Positions 1-9,059 of a stretch of 64,000 bases of DNA are shown piece by piece. Numbering within the stretch: position 1 is the stretch's first letter; each line of letters begins with the position of its first letter. Made by a program: the position numbers and the translations under genes. Source of the stretch: Devosia neptuniae (GTDB lineage Bacteria; Pseudomonadota; Alphaproteobacteria; Rhizobiales; Devosiaceae). Under the pieces are notes generated by a model that saw nothing but the letters and a program-made list of their open reading frames with translations, was not told the origin of the DNA and ran no database searches. The stretch spans positions 124,001-188,000 of the forward strand of contig NZ_CP104965.1 of assembly GCF_025452235.1 (NCBI RefSeq), given 5' to 3'.

Positions 1-440
1 CGGTAGAAGAAATACATGGGCGAAGTGCCCTGCGGGGTGGCCCAGGTGGTGCCATCGAAGGTGACGAGATTCCAGGCGACCGGGGCGATCTGATCTTTCA
101 GCGGCGCCATTTCGGGCGTGATGTCGGCCACCAGCCCATTGACGATCAGCGCCGGCAGATCGCCATAGGTGACATTGGTCACATCGGGCGGATTGCCCGC
201 GGTGTGGGCGGCCGACAGCTTCTGGACGATTTCATTGGCGCCGGCGGCACGGCTGACCGTGACGTGAATGTCCGGGTTCTGCTCGTTCCAGATGGCGATG
301 ACTTCGTCGATATGGGGCGCCCAGTTCCAATAGGTCAGCTCGACCTTGTCCTGGGACAGGGCCGGAGTGGCGAGCAGCACAGCGCCAAAGCTGGCGGCAA
401 GCAGGTTTCGCGCGGCGCGGACGCCGGTTGGAAGTGTCAT
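1..440 (-). CDS. ABC transporter family 1 extracellular solute-binding protein (N-terminal part)
   Basis: The gene starts at the ATG at 440 and runs off the left edge of the window, so only about 146 N-terminal residues are visible. It opens with a Sec-type signal peptide (basic MTLPTGVRAARN, then a hydrophobic stretch ending near ATPALSQ). The mature part begins with ELTYWNWAPH and continues with IWNEQNPDIHVTV and KLSAAHTAGNPPDV, the usual start of family 1 (maltose/sugar-type) periplasmic binding proteins. A good ribosome site (GGAGGAGAG) sits just upstream. It is divergent from the AraC regulator at 632, which is therefore a candidate controller. The substrate cannot be deduced; permease and ATPase genes would lie to the left. 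Confidence 0.85.
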   Translation of the reverse strand, partial: MTLPTGVRAARNLLAASFGAVLLATPALSQDKVELTYWNWAPHIDEVIAIWNEQNPDIHVTVSRAAGANEIVQKLSAAHTAGNPPDVTNVTYGDLPALIVNGLVADITPEMAPLKDQIAPVAWNLVTFDGTTWATPQGTSPMYFFY

Positions 441-631
441 GTATCTCTCCTCCGAAGCAGCCACCATGGAGCGGCTCTCGTATCGTATTCGGTGCAGACC
501 GGAACGGCGCAGGCATCTGGCGCGGCGAGGTTATCCCCCTGCCCGGCTCAGCTTTTTGTTTGCGCTCGTTTCAGGCTGTCCCTAACCTAGAGCAGCAGAA
601 TGAAGCCGTCTCTTTGGATGGGAATAAGCAA

Positions 632-1531
632 TTGTGGAATGGTAAGACGCAGCAGAAAAGGGCGTGGACGCAGCTCACTCATGAGCTGGAACGGGTGCCT
701 ACGAGCCTGGTTGCCGCCGCCAACACCTCCTGCGATATGCCGTTTCCGCATTGGCATGCACAGGTCGAAATCAACTTCATCTATTCGGGCGCGATGACCT
801 ATCGCATGGCCAGCCACACGGTGGATCTGGTGGGGGGCGATCTCTGCATTTTCTGGGGCGGGCAGCCGCATCAGGCCATCCATTTCGAGCCGGGGACCGA
901 GCTTATCGCCATCCACCTGCCGCTGGTGCATTTCTTCCGCCTGCGGCTGGCGGCGGACCTGATGCATCGGCTGACGCGAGGCGCCACGGTGGTAACGCGG
1001 CAAGAGGGACATGCCGATGAGGAGACGTTCCGCCGGCTGACGCTCTACATGCGCGGCGACGATCCGATGCGGCGCGAGCATGCGATCGACGAATTGCTGA
1101 TGCGGATCAACCGCATCAATTTCGAGCCCTATCGGGTGGTCGATGCGGAGGGTGGCGGGGCCAGCGCGGGGGAACCGCTCGATCCGCATTCCTTCCGCAA
1201 TGTCATCGATATCTGCGCCTATATTACCGAGAATTTCCGCGACGATATCGGCTCGGCCGATGTGGCTTCGTTCGTCGAAATCCATCCCAAATACGCGATG
1301 AGCGTGTTCAAGAAATCCACCGGGATGACGCTGAACGAATATATCACCCTGCTGCGCCTGAGCTATGCGCAGTCGCTGCTGATGGAGGATGATCTCACCA
1401 TCCTCGACGTGGCGATGGAGAGCGGATTTGGTTCGCTCAGCGCCTTCAGCCAATCGTTCCGCAAGGTCACCGGCCAATCCGCGTCGGACTTCCGGCGCGA
1501 GCGGACGCTGGGGAGTTCGCTGGTCGCCTAG
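632..1531 (+). CDS. AraC family transcriptional regulator
   Basis: An N-terminal cupin-like sensor (FPHWHAQVEINFIYSG, then WGGQPHQ and an FEPGTELIAIHLP strand) is followed by a C-terminal pair of helix-turn-helix motifs typical of AraC/XylS. The second HTH contains ILDVAMESGFGSLSAFSQSFRK. The start is uncertain. The frame is open from 428, but that would overlap the divergent gene's start, and the first in-frame ATG (737) lies inside the cupin. I chose the TTG at 632, preceded by GGGAATAAG, giving about 299 residues, which is normal for the family; TTG at 614 is an alternative. It probably controls the divergent binding-protein gene. Its stop overlaps the lrgB stop by three bases in a convergent arrangement. 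Confidence 0.85.
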   Translation: MWNGKTQQKRAWTQLTHELERVPTSLVAAANTSCDMPFPHWHAQVEINFIYSGAMTYRMASHTVDLVGGDLCIFWGGQPHQAIHFEPGTELIAIHLPLVHFFRLRLAADLMHRLTRGATVVTRQEGHADEETFRRLTLYMRGDDPMRREHAIDELLMRINRINFEPYRVVDAEGGGASAGEPLDPHSFRNVIDICAYITENFRDDIGSADVASFVEIHPKYAMSVFKKSTGMTLNEYITLLRLSYAQSLLMEDDLTILDVAMESGFGSLSAFSQSFRKVTGQSASDFRRERTLGSSLVA

Positions 1532-2247
1532 CTGAAAAAGCCGAAGATCAGCGGGGCGAGGAAGGCTGTGGCCAGGCCGTTTAGGGCCATGGCGAGGCCG
1601 GCAAAGGTGCCGGCGACGGAATTGACCTGGAAAGCCCTTGCGGTGCCGATGCCGTGGGAGGTCAGGCCGGCGGCGAAGCCTCTTGCGGCGTAGTCTTTGA
1701 TCTTTAGGGCGTTCATCAGCGGGGTGACGATTACGGCGCCCAATATGCCGGTGGCGATGACGAGGACGGCGGTGAGCGCTGGTTCGCCCCCGATCTGGCC
1801 GGCAATACCCACCGCAATGCCCGCAGTGACCGATTTGGGGACCAGCGCCAGGACAATGGCGGGGGCGGCGCCGAGCAGGATGGCGATGCCGGTGGCGGAG
1901 AGCATGGCGAAGGGGGCGCCGATGGCGAGGGAGGCGAGGATCGGCAGGGCTTTGGCTTTGACCAATTGGCGGCTGCGATAGAGTGGCACGGCCAGCGCAA
2001 CGGTTGCGGGGCCCAGGATGAAGTGGATGAATTGGGCGCCGTCGAAATAGGTGTCGTAGGTGGTGCCGGTCAGGCGCAGGACCAGGACGACCACGACGAT
2101 GGTGATCAGCACCGGATTGACCACGGGGTGGTAGCCGCTGCGCTTGGCGACCCATTGGGCGGCGAGGAAGGTGCCGATGGTGAGGGTGAGCCAGAGCAAG
2201 GGACTAGCGGCGAGATAGACCCAGAGGTCGAAGTTTGGATTGGTCAT
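1528..2247 (-). CDS. lrgB: LrgB/CidB family membrane protein
   Basis: A hydrophobic 239-residue protein with many predicted membrane segments and the LrgB family signatures IHFILGPATVALAVPLY, PKSVTAGIAVGIAGQIGG and GIGTARAFQ. LrgB works with the holin-like LrgA in the inner membrane. In Gram-positive bacteria the pair is linked to murein hydrolase control, and related plant and bacterial proteins export glycolate or pyruvate. The function in this organism is not shown by the sequence. The start overlaps the lrgA stop by four bases (ATGA), so the two genes are translationally coupled. Confidence 0.88.
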   Translation of the reverse strand: MTNPNFDLWVYLAASPLLWLTLTIGTFLAAQWVAKRSGYHPVVNPVLITIVVVVLVLRLTGTTYDTYFDGAQFIHFILGPATVALAVPLYRSRQLVKAKALPILASLAIGAPFAMLSATGIAILLGAAPAIVLALVPKSVTAGIAVGIAGQIGGEPALTAVLVIATGILGAVIVTPLMNALKIKDYAARGFAAGLTSHGIGTARAFQVNSVAGTFAGLAMALNGLATAFLAPLIFGFFS

Positions 2248-2624
2248 GGCTGGGTCTCCTTGGCCGGCAGCAGGCGGCTGACGAAGCGGAAGACGGCAAC
2301 GGTGACGATCAGGGTCAGCACGGTCGAGACGACAAGTGCCGCGACGAGGGCCAGGCCATTGTCGAAGACCAATTGGTAATTCTGGGAAATGCCGACGCCG
2401 GCGGGGATGAAGACCAGGCCCAGATTGGCGAGGAGGCCATCGGCGGATTTGGCGACCGGGCCGGTTTCGGCGGATGCGGCGCCCTGGCGCCAGCCCTGGA
2501 TGGCGAGCAGGGCGAGGAGCAGGACGATGCCGATGACTGGGCCCGGAATGGGCAGGCCCATGCCGCGCGCGATGATTTCGCCGGCGAGTTGGCAGGCCAG
2601 CAGGATGAATAGTCCGAAGAGCAT
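2244..2624 (-). CDS. lrgA: LrgA/CidA family holin-like protein
   Basis: A small 126-residue protein with about four membrane segments. It has the LrgA/CidA hallmark GLPIPGPVIGIVLLL and a later FIPAGVGI segment. It is the first gene of a two-gene lrgAB operon, with lrgB overlapping its stop by four bases. The start is an ATG at 2624 followed by LFGLFILLACQLAGE. The amidohydrolase gene ends 54 bases upstream on the same strand, so some read-through from the peptide operon is possible, but the pair probably has its own promoter. Confidence 0.86.
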   Translation of the reverse strand: MLFGLFILLACQLAGEIIARGMGLPIPGPVIGIVLLLALLAIQGWRQGAASAETGPVAKSADGLLANLGLVFIPAGVGISQNYQLVFDNGLALVAALVVSTVLTLIVTVAVFRFVSRLLPAKETQP

Positions 2625-2678
2625 GGGCGACTCCCTTTCAGGTGCCGAAAGCTAGCACGGAGGCCCGGGCTTGGAGAG

Positions 2679-3914
2679 CTACTGCAGCAGGTTCTTGGCG
2701 AAGGTGCCGCGGGACATGATGGCGGACATGTGGGCGCCGTCGCCTTGGAGCAGCCCGATATCGCTGAGGGGGTTGCCGTTGATGACCAGCAGATCGGCGG
2801 AGGCGCCGGGGGCGATGATGCCGGCTTCGCCTTCGAGGCGGCAGAGTTTTGCGCCGATAATGGTGGCGGAGCGGATGATTTCGGCCGGGGTGAGCACCTT
2901 GGCGAGGATTTCGAATTCCATGCCGTGATATTTTCGGAGCTGGCCCAACAGGTCGGAGCCGAAGGCCATGGGCAGGCCGGCGTCGCGCATGACTTCAAGC
3001 GAGCGCAGGCCGCCGCTGCGGACCACCTCGATCTTGGCGAATTCGGCGGCGCCGAGGCCCAGGGCTTCGCCTTCCAGCGCCAGCGCGTCATAGGCCACCA
3101 ATGTGGGCACGGCGATGCAGCCTTTTTCGGCGGCGAGCTTGGCGGTTTCGGGTTCGATCAGGTTGCAATGTTCGAGCGAATGCACGCCCAGCTCAACGCA
3201 GCGGCGGATGGCCTTGTCGGTATAGACATGGGCCGAGACATAGAGCCCGGCATTGTCGGCTTCTTCCACCATGGCGAGGATTTCCTCGCGGGAATATTGG
3301 ATGGAATGGATGGGGTCATTGGGGGAAGAGACGCCGCCATTGGCCATGACCTTGATGAAACTGGCCCCCTCCTTGATCATGGTGCGGCAGGCGGCGCGGA
3401 CATTGTCGATGCCGTCGACGATGAGGCCCATCGAGCCCAGCCGGTCCGAGAAAATGCCGGGCCGGTCATCGGTGCGGGGGCGGAGATCGGCGTGGCCGCC
3501 AGTGATGGTCAGGCCCTTGCCGCAGATGACGAGGCGCGGTCCGGGGATCAGGCCCTCATTGACCGCGCGGACTAGGCCGTAATCGGCGCCGCCCAGATCG
3601 CGCAGGGTGGTGAAGCCGCGGCGCAGGGCTTCGTTCATCACGCGGGCCGCGCGGAGGGCGGCGAGCGAAGATGGGGCAGTCATATTGGCCCAAAGGTCGA
3701 GCGTTTCGGCCACGACATGGACGTGGCAATCGATCAGGCCAGGCATGATGGTGCGGCCGCCCAGGGGGATTTCCACGGTGTTGGCGGGGGTGGTGAGGCC
3801 CGTGCCGACGGCGGCGATGCGGTCGCCGGTCACCAGCACGTCGAGGCCGTCGCGCAGCACGCCCTGCTCCGCATCAAGGACGCGGCCGCCGGTGAAGAGA
3901 TAGTTCTGGGTCAT
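2679..3914 (-). CDS. Metal-dependent amidohydrolase (imidazolonepropionase/Xaa-dipeptidase type)
   Basis: A 411-residue amidohydrolase-superfamily TIM-barrel enzyme with all expected metal-site motifs. These are the DCHVHV HxH after strand 1, a lysine in FIKVMANGG, histidines in VSAHVYTDK and SLEHCN, and the catalytic Asp in AFGSDLLG. The N-terminal NYLFTGGRVLD and C-terminal GASADLLVINGNPL beta-sandwich strands are typical. Related enzymes of this clade hydrolyse Xaa-Pro or Xaa-Arg dipeptides or N-acyl compounds. It is the last gene of a peptide ABC transporter operon, which supports a role in cytoplasmic breakdown of the imported substrate. I chose ATG 3914 (MTQNYLF) because the extra upstream codons look non-native. 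Confidence 0.85.
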   Translation of the reverse strand: MTQNYLFTGGRVLDAEQGVLRDGLDVLVTGDRIAAVGTGLTTPANTVEIPLGGRTIMPGLIDCHVHVVAETLDLWANMTAPSSLAALRAARVMNEALRRGFTTLRDLGGADYGLVRAVNEGLIPGPRLVICGKGLTITGGHADLRPRTDDRPGIFSDRLGSMGLIVDGIDNVRAACRTMIKEGASFIKVMANGGVSSPNDPIHSIQYSREEILAMVEEADNAGLYVSAHVYTDKAIRRCVELGVHSLEHCNLIEPETAKLAAEKGCIAVPTLVAYDALALEGEALGLGAAEFAKIEVVRSGGLRSLEVMRDAGLPMAFGSDLLGQLRKYHGMEFEILAKVLTPAEIIRSATIIGAKLCRLEGEAGIIAPGASADLLVINGNPLSDIGLLQGDGAHMSAIMSRGTFAKNLLQ

Positions 3915-3925
3915 GGTCGGTCCTG

Positions 3926-4900
3926 TTAGCGGTGGTGGCAGGCGACGAAACGGCCTTCGTCGCGGGCAGTCAATTCGGGATCGACTGTCTTGCACACATC
4001 CGTCGCCAGCGGGCAGCGGGTGTGGAAGGCGCAGCCGGAGGGTTTGCGGGTGGCGCTAGGGATATCGTCATTGGTGGCGCTGAATTGGTGGCGCTTGCGC
4101 GGATCGTGCGAGGGCGCCGAGCGCATCAATAGCTCGGTATAGGGATGGGTCGGGTTGGCGAAGATTTTGGTTTTGGGTGCGATCTCGACAATGCGGCCCA
4201 GATACATGACCGCGACGCGGTGGGAGATGTATTCTACCACGCCCAGATCGTGCGAGACGGCCAGGTAGGACACGCCCAGATCGCGCTGCAAATCGCTCAA
4301 GAGGTTGAGGATTTGCGCCTGGACCGAGACGTCGAGCGCCGAGACGGGTTCGTCGCAGACGATGACATCGGGATTGAGCGCGAGGGCGCGAGCAATGCCG
4401 ATGCGCTGGCGCTGGCCGCCGGAGAATTGGTGGGCGAAATTGTCGGCCTGATCGGGGCGCAGGCCGACGCGCTGCATCAGTTCGGCAACGCGGTCGGTGC
4501 GTTCGGCCTTGGTGCCGACATTGTGGATATCGAGCGGAGCACGGATGATGTCGCGGACGCGCTGGCGCGGATTGAGGGACGAGAACGGGTCCTGAAACAC
4601 GATCTGCATGCGGCGGCGATAGGATTTGAGCGCGGCGCGATCGAAGCTGCGGATTTCCTGGCCGTCGAAATTGACCTGCCCGCCGGTCGGTTTGACGAGG
4701 CCCATCAGGGCAAGTCCGGTGGTGGATTTGCCGCAGCCGCTTTCGCCCACAAGGCTGAGCGTTTCGCCGCGCGCCAGGGTGAAGCTGACGCCATCGACGG
4801 CTTTGACCGCGCCGACCTGGCGCTGCAAGACGCCGGCCCTGATGGGGAAATGGACTTGCAGATTATCGACGCTGAGCAAGGGGGTTTGATCAGGCTGCAT
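3926..4900 (-). CDS. Peptide ABC transporter ATP-binding protein (DppF type)
   Basis: A 324-residue ATPase of the oligopeptide/dipeptide uptake class. It contains Walker [10 protein letters not shown], the signature FSGGQRQRI, Walker B with CDEPVSALD, and the C-terminal oligopeptide-transport extension ending in a cysteine-containing segment (GCAFHTRCPLA, then CHHR). The chosen ATG at 4900 (MQPDQTPLL) overlaps the end of the DppD-type gene by 11 bases, a usual DppD-DppF arrangement. Together with DppD it should energise the two permeases encoded upstream in the same operon. Confidence 0.92.
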   Translation of the reverse strand: MQPDQTPLLSVDNLQVHFPIRAGVLQRQVGAVKAVDGVSFTLARGETLSLVGESGCGKSTTGLALMGLVKPTGGQVNFDGQEIRSFDRAALKSYRRRMQIVFQDPFSSLNPRQRVRDIIRAPLDIHNVGTKAERTDRVAELMQRVGLRPDQADNFAHQFSGGQRQRIGIARALALNPDVIVCDEPVSALDVSVQAQILNLLSDLQRDLGVSYLAVSHDLGVVEYISHRVAVMYLGRIVEIAPKTKIFANPTHPYTELLMRSAPSHDPRKRHQFSATNDDIPSATRKPSGCAFHTRCPLATDVCKTVDPELTARDEGRFVACHHR

Positions 4901-5894
4901 CGTCGTGCTCCCAGCAGGCGGCCCAGTGACCGGGGCGTTTTTCTTCGAATGGCGGGCGCTCGGTGAGGCAGCGCGCCGAGGCATTGGGGCAGCGCGGGGC
5001 AAAGGCGCAGCCCTTGGGCAGGTCCCAAAGGGGCGGCACCGTGCCGGAAATATCGGCCAGGCGGTCGCCGGCTTCGCTGGAGGCGCCGGCACGCGGCACG
5101 GCGCCCATCAACCCAATTGTGTAGGGGTGGAAGGGGCGGTCGAAGAGATCGTAGATGCTGGCTTCTTCGACCTTGCGGCCGGCATACATGACGATGACCC
5201 GGTCGGCGACTTCGGACACCACGCCCAGATCGTGGGTGATGAGGATTTGCGCGGTGCCGAGGCGCTTTTGCAGGTCCGAGATCAGACCCAGAATTTGCGC
5301 CTGAATGGTCACGTCGAGCGCGGTGGTCGGTTCGTCGGCAATGATGATCTTGGGGTCGCAGGACAGGGCCAAAGCGATCATGGCGCGCTGGCGCATGCCG
5401 CCGGACAGCTCATGCGGATATTGGCCCGCCCGGCGTTCGGGATCGGGCATCTGCACCAGTTGCAGGGCTTCGATGGCGCGGGCGCGGGCCTGTTTGTGGC
5501 TGCATTTGCGGTGCTGGCGCACCGCTTCGGCAATCTGCTCGCCGATCTTGAGCACGGGATTGAGCGCGGTCAGCGGCTCCTGGAAGATCATGGCGATCTG
5601 CTCGCCGCGGAAATCCTCGACCTGGCGCTGGGTCATGGCGAGGAAATCCTTGCCATCGATCAAAATCTTGCCGGAAGCGACCTGGGCCGCCTCCGGCAAT
5701 AGCCGCAGCAGCGAGAGGGCAGTCATCGACTTGCCGCAGCCACTTTCCCCCACGATGCACAGGGTTTCCCCTGCCCGCACCGAAAGGTTCATGTCGGAAA
5801 CGACAGCGAATGATCCATTGGCGCCACGGATCTCGATGTCGAGATCGGTGACTTGGAGGACCGGCGCCGGGGAAGCGTGTGGGAGGACACTCAT
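4890..5894 (-). CDS. Peptide ABC transporter ATP-binding protein (DppD type)
   Basis: A 334-residue ATPase with Walker [10 protein letters not shown], signature LSGGMRQRA, Walker [13 protein letters not shown] and the H-loop region [10 protein letters not shown]. The oligopeptide-transport C-terminal extension carries [12 protein letters not shown]. The start at ATG 5894 (MSVLPHASP) is preferred over further-upstream codons that enter the intergenic region. It follows the deacylase gene with a gap of 55 bases and overlaps the DppF-type gene by 11 bases. It forms the heterodimeric ATPase of the peptide importer. Confidence 0.92.
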   Translation of the reverse strand: MSVLPHASPAPVLQVTDLDIEIRGANGSFAVVSDMNLSVRAGETLCIVGESGCGKSMTALSLLRLLPEAAQVASGKILIDGKDFLAMTQRQVEDFRGEQIAMIFQEPLTALNPVLKIGEQIAEAVRQHRKCSHKQARARAIEALQLVQMPDPERRAGQYPHELSGGMRQRAMIALALSCDPKIIIADEPTTALDVTIQAQILGLISDLQKRLGTAQILITHDLGVVSEVADRVIVMYAGRKVEEASIYDLFDRPFHPYTIGLMGAVPRAGASSEAGDRLADISGTVPPLWDLPKGCAFAPRCPNASARCLTERPPFEEKRPGHWAACWEHDDAA

Positions 5895-5949
5895 CGTTGT
5901 CGTTTCCTTCTTGTGAGCATCGCAGAAGCACCGCGATGCCGAACTTTGA

Positions 5950-6894
5950 TCAGTCGGTGGCGCCTTCGAGATTGCCCACCATGAAGCCGTAATCGCCACT
6001 CTGGACGAGGTTGCGCGTGAGGTGCTGCATGATCATCACGCCGTTGGCGAACGGGGTGGGGATCTCTTCGAGCACTTCGAAATTATAGGGGCTGACGACG
6101 CGGCCCAGCAGCTGGCCGGCCTTGATGACCTCGCCATTGGCGGGGCAAAGGGGCTCGAGCCAACCGCCCTGGCTGGGGCGGATGCCGGCCAGTTCGGTGA
6201 CGACGATCTGCTTGGGATTTTCCCATGGCGTGCCGGGAATGACGCCCTTGGTACGCAGCATGTTGAGCACGCCATCGACGGTACGCTTGATATAGGGCGT
6301 CTGATCGAGAATACCGCCGCCCAGCTCGATGACCGAGACCGGGATATTGCGCTTGTCGAGGGTGACCGATTTGGTGGTGCCGCCGAAGACGGTGCCCTGC
6401 TTGTTCTCGACCGGGCGGTAGAGCAGCTTGGAGCCGAAGGCGCGGGAAAGCTGCTCGTCGTTCCAGATATAGACATAGTCGACGGTGGGGCGATCGGTGC
6501 CGCTATGCAGGTCGATATGCATGTCGATGACGTTGAAATAATGCTCGGTCAGGGCATGGGCGAGCTGCTGGCTATAGGTGCCCTTGGGGCTGCCGGGGAA
6601 TTGGCGATTGAGATCGACCTTGTCGATGGTGGCAAAGCGCTCATTGACCGCGAAAGCCGACGGGTTGGCAACCGGCAGCAGCAGGATACGGCCCTTGAGG
6701 GGGGTGTCCTTGAGGATGCGGTAGAGTTCGAGAATTGCCTGTGAGCCGGTATTCTCATTGCCATGGATCGAGGCCGAGATGCCGATGGTGGGGCCATCTT
6801 CTTCGCCCACCAATTCGTGCACGAACAATACGGCATCGCTGCCATCGGCATTGGTGGTGAACTTGGGACGAAGCTGGTTGATGGACTTTACCAT
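5950..6894 (-). CDS. Succinylglutamate desuccinylase/aspartoacylase family protein
   Basis: A 314-residue zinc carboxypeptidase-fold deacylase. It has the zinc-binding motif SIHGNENTG (His and Glu ligands) and the third ligand in MHIDLHSGT. NERFATIDKVDLNRQFPG provides the substrate-binding arginine typical of the AstE/AspA family. Such enzymes remove an acyl group from N-acyl amino acids. Lying between permease and ATPase genes of a peptide ABC operon, it probably deacylates an imported N-acylated amino acid or peptide. The ATG at 6894 has an AAGGA ribosome site. The precise substrate is unknown. Confidence 0.88.
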   Translation of the reverse strand: MVKSINQLRPKFTTNADGSDAVLFVHELVGEEDGPTIGISASIHGNENTGSQAILELYRILKDTPLKGRILLLPVANPSAFAVNERFATIDKVDLNRQFPGSPKGTYSQQLAHALTEHYFNVIDMHIDLHSGTDRPTVDYVYIWNDEQLSRAFGSKLLYRPVENKQGTVFGGTTKSVTLDKRNIPVSVIELGGGILDQTPYIKRTVDGVLNMLRTKGVIPGTPWENPKQIVVTELAGIRPSQGGWLEPLCPANGEVIKAGQLLGRVVSPYNFEVLEEIPTPFANGVMIMQHLTRNLVQSGDYGFMVGNLEGATD

Positions 6895-6926
6895 TCGATT
6901 ATTCCTTTAGTTACTTAGACTTGCAG

Positions 6927-7781
6927 CTATTTGGCTTTGGCCCCGCCACGCGACAGCTGGCGAGGATCGAGAACGTCCCTGAGCCCATCGCCCAGGAGGT
7001 TGAAACCGAGCACGGTGACCATGATGGTCGCGCCCGAAATGATGGAGAGCCACGGCGCGTCACGCATGAATTTGGTGCCGTAGGAGAGCGTCCAGCCCCA
7101 GGTGGGGGTGGGCGGCGGCAGACCGAAGCCGAGAAAGCTCAGGGCGGATTCCGAGATGATGGCGGTGCCCAGGCCGAGCGAGGCGAGCACGATGATCGGG
7201 CCCAGCGCATTGGGCAGCACTTCCTTGAAGATGATGCGGATGGGGCTAGCCCCGAGCGCGCGGGCGGCCTGCACGTAGTTTTGTTCGCGCAGCACCAGTG
7301 TGGTCGAGCGGACAACGCGGGCATATTCGGTCCAAGCCACGACAATGATGGCAAAGGAAACGTTGAGCACGCCCGGCCCGAGCACCGCGACGATGGCCAG
7401 CGCCAGCACGATGGCGGGGAAGCCGAGGAAGATATCGGTGATGCGCATCAGGAGCTGATCGACCCAGCCGCCGAAATAACCGGCGACAAGGCCGACCACG
7501 GTGCCGATAGCGGCCGAGCAGACCACCGAGATGATGGCAATGGTCAGCGAAATGCGGGCGCCGAACACCATGCGCGACCACAGATCGCGGCCGAAATTAT
7601 CGGTGCCGAGCAGGTGCTGCGCCGTGGGCAGGGCAAAGCGGTTGCGCATATCCATCTGTTCGACGCCATGGGTGGCCACATAGGGCGCGAAAATGGCGCA
7701 GAGGATAATGGCGAGGGAAATCGCGGCCCCGACCATGAGCGAGGTATTCTGGAAGGCTTTTGGCAAACGCATGGAGGTCAC
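6927..7781 (-). CDS. Peptide ABC transporter permease (DppC type)
   Basis: A 284-residue inner-membrane permease. The N-terminal cytoplasmic OppC-type segment leads into the first helix (LMVGAAISLAIILCAIFAPY). The EAA loop reads RALGASPIRIIFKEVLPN, and the protein ends near LGDGLRDVLDPRQ, which is typical of DppC/OppC. The start is probably the GTG at 7781, which overlaps the stop of the DppB-type gene by four bases; an ATG at 7772 is possible. It pairs with the DppB-type permease to form the channel for the substrate delivered by the binding protein at 11056. Confidence 0.92.
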   Translation of the reverse strand: MTSMRLPKAFQNTSLMVGAAISLAIILCAIFAPYVATHGVEQMDMRNRFALPTAQHLLGTDNFGRDLWSRMVFGARISLTIAIISVVCSAAIGTVVGLVAGYFGGWVDQLLMRITDIFLGFPAIVLALAIVAVLGPGVLNVSFAIIVVAWTEYARVVRSTTLVLREQNYVQAARALGASPIRIIFKEVLPNALGPIIVLASLGLGTAIISESALSFLGFGLPPPTPTWGWTLSYGTKFMRDAPWLSIISGATIMVTVLGFNLLGDGLRDVLDPRQLSRGGAKAK

Positions 7782-8758
7782 CCGAGGCGGATGCGCGGAT
7801 CAACCGCGGCATAGAGGAGATCGACCACCAGATTGACCAGCGCGAAGACGATGGCGAAGGTCAGCACGATGCCCTGAATGAGCGGCAGGTCGCGCTGCGA
7901 AATGGCCGCGATGGTGAGCTGGCCCAAGCCCGGCCAGGCAAAGATGGATTCGGTCAGCACCGCGCCGCCAAGCAGCGCACCGAAGCGCAGGCCGATGACG
8001 CTGAGCACGGGCAGCAGGGCATTGCGCAGGGCGTGGCGGACGACCACCCTGCCCCGGCGCAGGCCCTTGGCATAGGCGGTGCGCACGAAATCCTCGCGCA
8101 GCACTTCGAGCATGGAGGCGCGCACCAGCCGGGAGATGATGGCGGCCGAATTGGCGGCCAGAGCCAGTGCCGGCAGGGCGATGTGGCTGATCGAGTCCCA
8201 GAGGACCTGCGGGCGGCCGGTGAGCGCGGCAAACAGGGCTTCATGCAGCGGCACGCCGCGGCCGATGGCAGGGAGCCAGCCCAGTTGCACAGCAAACAGC
8301 AGCATGAGCAGCAGGCCCAGCCAATAGACCGGCATGGAGACGCCGAGCTGGGCGAAGAGCATGGTGGCCGTATCGATGAACGAGCCCTGGCGGATGGCGG
8401 CCAGCACACCCAGCGTCAGCCCGATCAGCGTGGCGAGGACCAGCGACACGACGGCCAGTTCGATGGTGGCGCCGAGCCGGCCGGCGATGATCTCGGCCAC
8501 GGGTTGGTTCTGGAAGATCGAGGTACCCATATCGCCGTGCAGGAGCGCAGCGAAATAGTCCCAGAGGCGGATATACCAGGGATCGTTGAGGCCTAGCGCA
8601 TTGCGCAGATTGAGAATGGCTTCAGGCGTCGCGTCTTGTCCGAGGAGGACGGCCGCCGGGTCGCCTGGGATGAGCAGCAGCAGGCCGAATGTCACCACGA
8701 CCAGGCCGATGGCCATGGGGATGAGCAGCAATAGCCGGCGGACGATATAGGCGATCAT
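7778..8758 (-). CDS. Peptide ABC transporter permease (DppB type)
   Basis: A complete 326-residue DppB/OppB-type permease. It starts MIAYIVRRLLLLIPMAIG and has the family landmark LLLIPGDPAAVLLGQDATPE, several membrane helices and the EAA loop AYAKGLRRGRVVVRHALRNA. Its first 77 codons lie inside a 531-bp stretch that is repeated at 9575-10105, but the gene itself is intact. In the unduplicated order the M24 hydrolase gene would overlap its start by four bases, just as the gene fragment at 8755 does here. Confidence 0.93.
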   Translation of the reverse strand: MIAYIVRRLLLLIPMAIGLVVVTFGLLLLIPGDPAAVLLGQDATPEAILNLRNALGLNDPWYIRLWDYFAALLHGDMGTSIFQNQPVAEIIAGRLGATIELAVVSLVLATLIGLTLGVLAAIRQGSFIDTATMLFAQLGVSMPVYWLGLLLMLLFAVQLGWLPAIGRGVPLHEALFAALTGRPQVLWDSISHIALPALALAANSAAIISRLVRASMLEVLREDFVRTAYAKGLRRGRVVVRHALRNALLPVLSVIGLRFGALLGGAVLTESIFAWPGLGQLTIAAISQRDLPLIQGIVLTFAIVFALVNLVVDLLYAAVDPRIRLG

Positions 8759-9059
8759 GAGGTCGAGCCGATCACGACGTCGTCGATCTTGCGGGGGTAA
8801 TGGGTCATGCTATCGGGACCTTCGGCGGTGATCAGCACGGTGTCGGCAATGCGGTAGCCGGCAAAGCCGGGCACGAAGATTGCCGGCTCGCTCGAGGTGA
8901 TCATGCCGGGCTCGAGAATGGTCTCGTCGCCCGCTTCCACCCATGGCGCTTCATGGAACATCACGCCCATGCCATGGCCGACGCGGTGCAGCAGATAATC
9001 GGACATGCCGCTGTCGCGGATGAAGGCGAGGGCGAGGTTATCGGCGGAGGCACAGGTGT
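8529..9059. repeat. Left copy of a 531-bp direct repeat
   Basis: This stretch is identical, base for base by eye, to 9575-10105 (constant offset 1046). It covers the first 230 bases of the DppB-type gene and about 305 bases of the 3' end of the M24 hydrolase gene. The identity starts at ATATCGCCG and stops at CACAGGTGT. Between the two copies lies a diverged inverted copy of the same segment (9060-9574). Confidence 0.95.
8755..9059 (-). pseudogene. 3' fragment of the M24 hydrolase gene, duplicated
   Basis: This holds the last 101 or so codons of the creatinase-like M24 hydrolase, identical to the 3' end of the intact gene at 9801-10985. The reading frame is lost at 9060, where the inverted copy begins. 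It has no start of its own and is best viewed as a product of the duplication, not as a gene. Confidence 0.9.

Noticed and set aside
587..2155. A 522-codon minus-strand open frame covering the AraC and lrgB genes
   Set aside because: Its Arg/His/Pro-rich composition is typical of an antisense shadow, and both genes it covers have well-supported frames.
1528..2624. Phage holin genes
   Set aside because: The pair matches LrgA and LrgB in length, order and motifs, and no phage genes are near.
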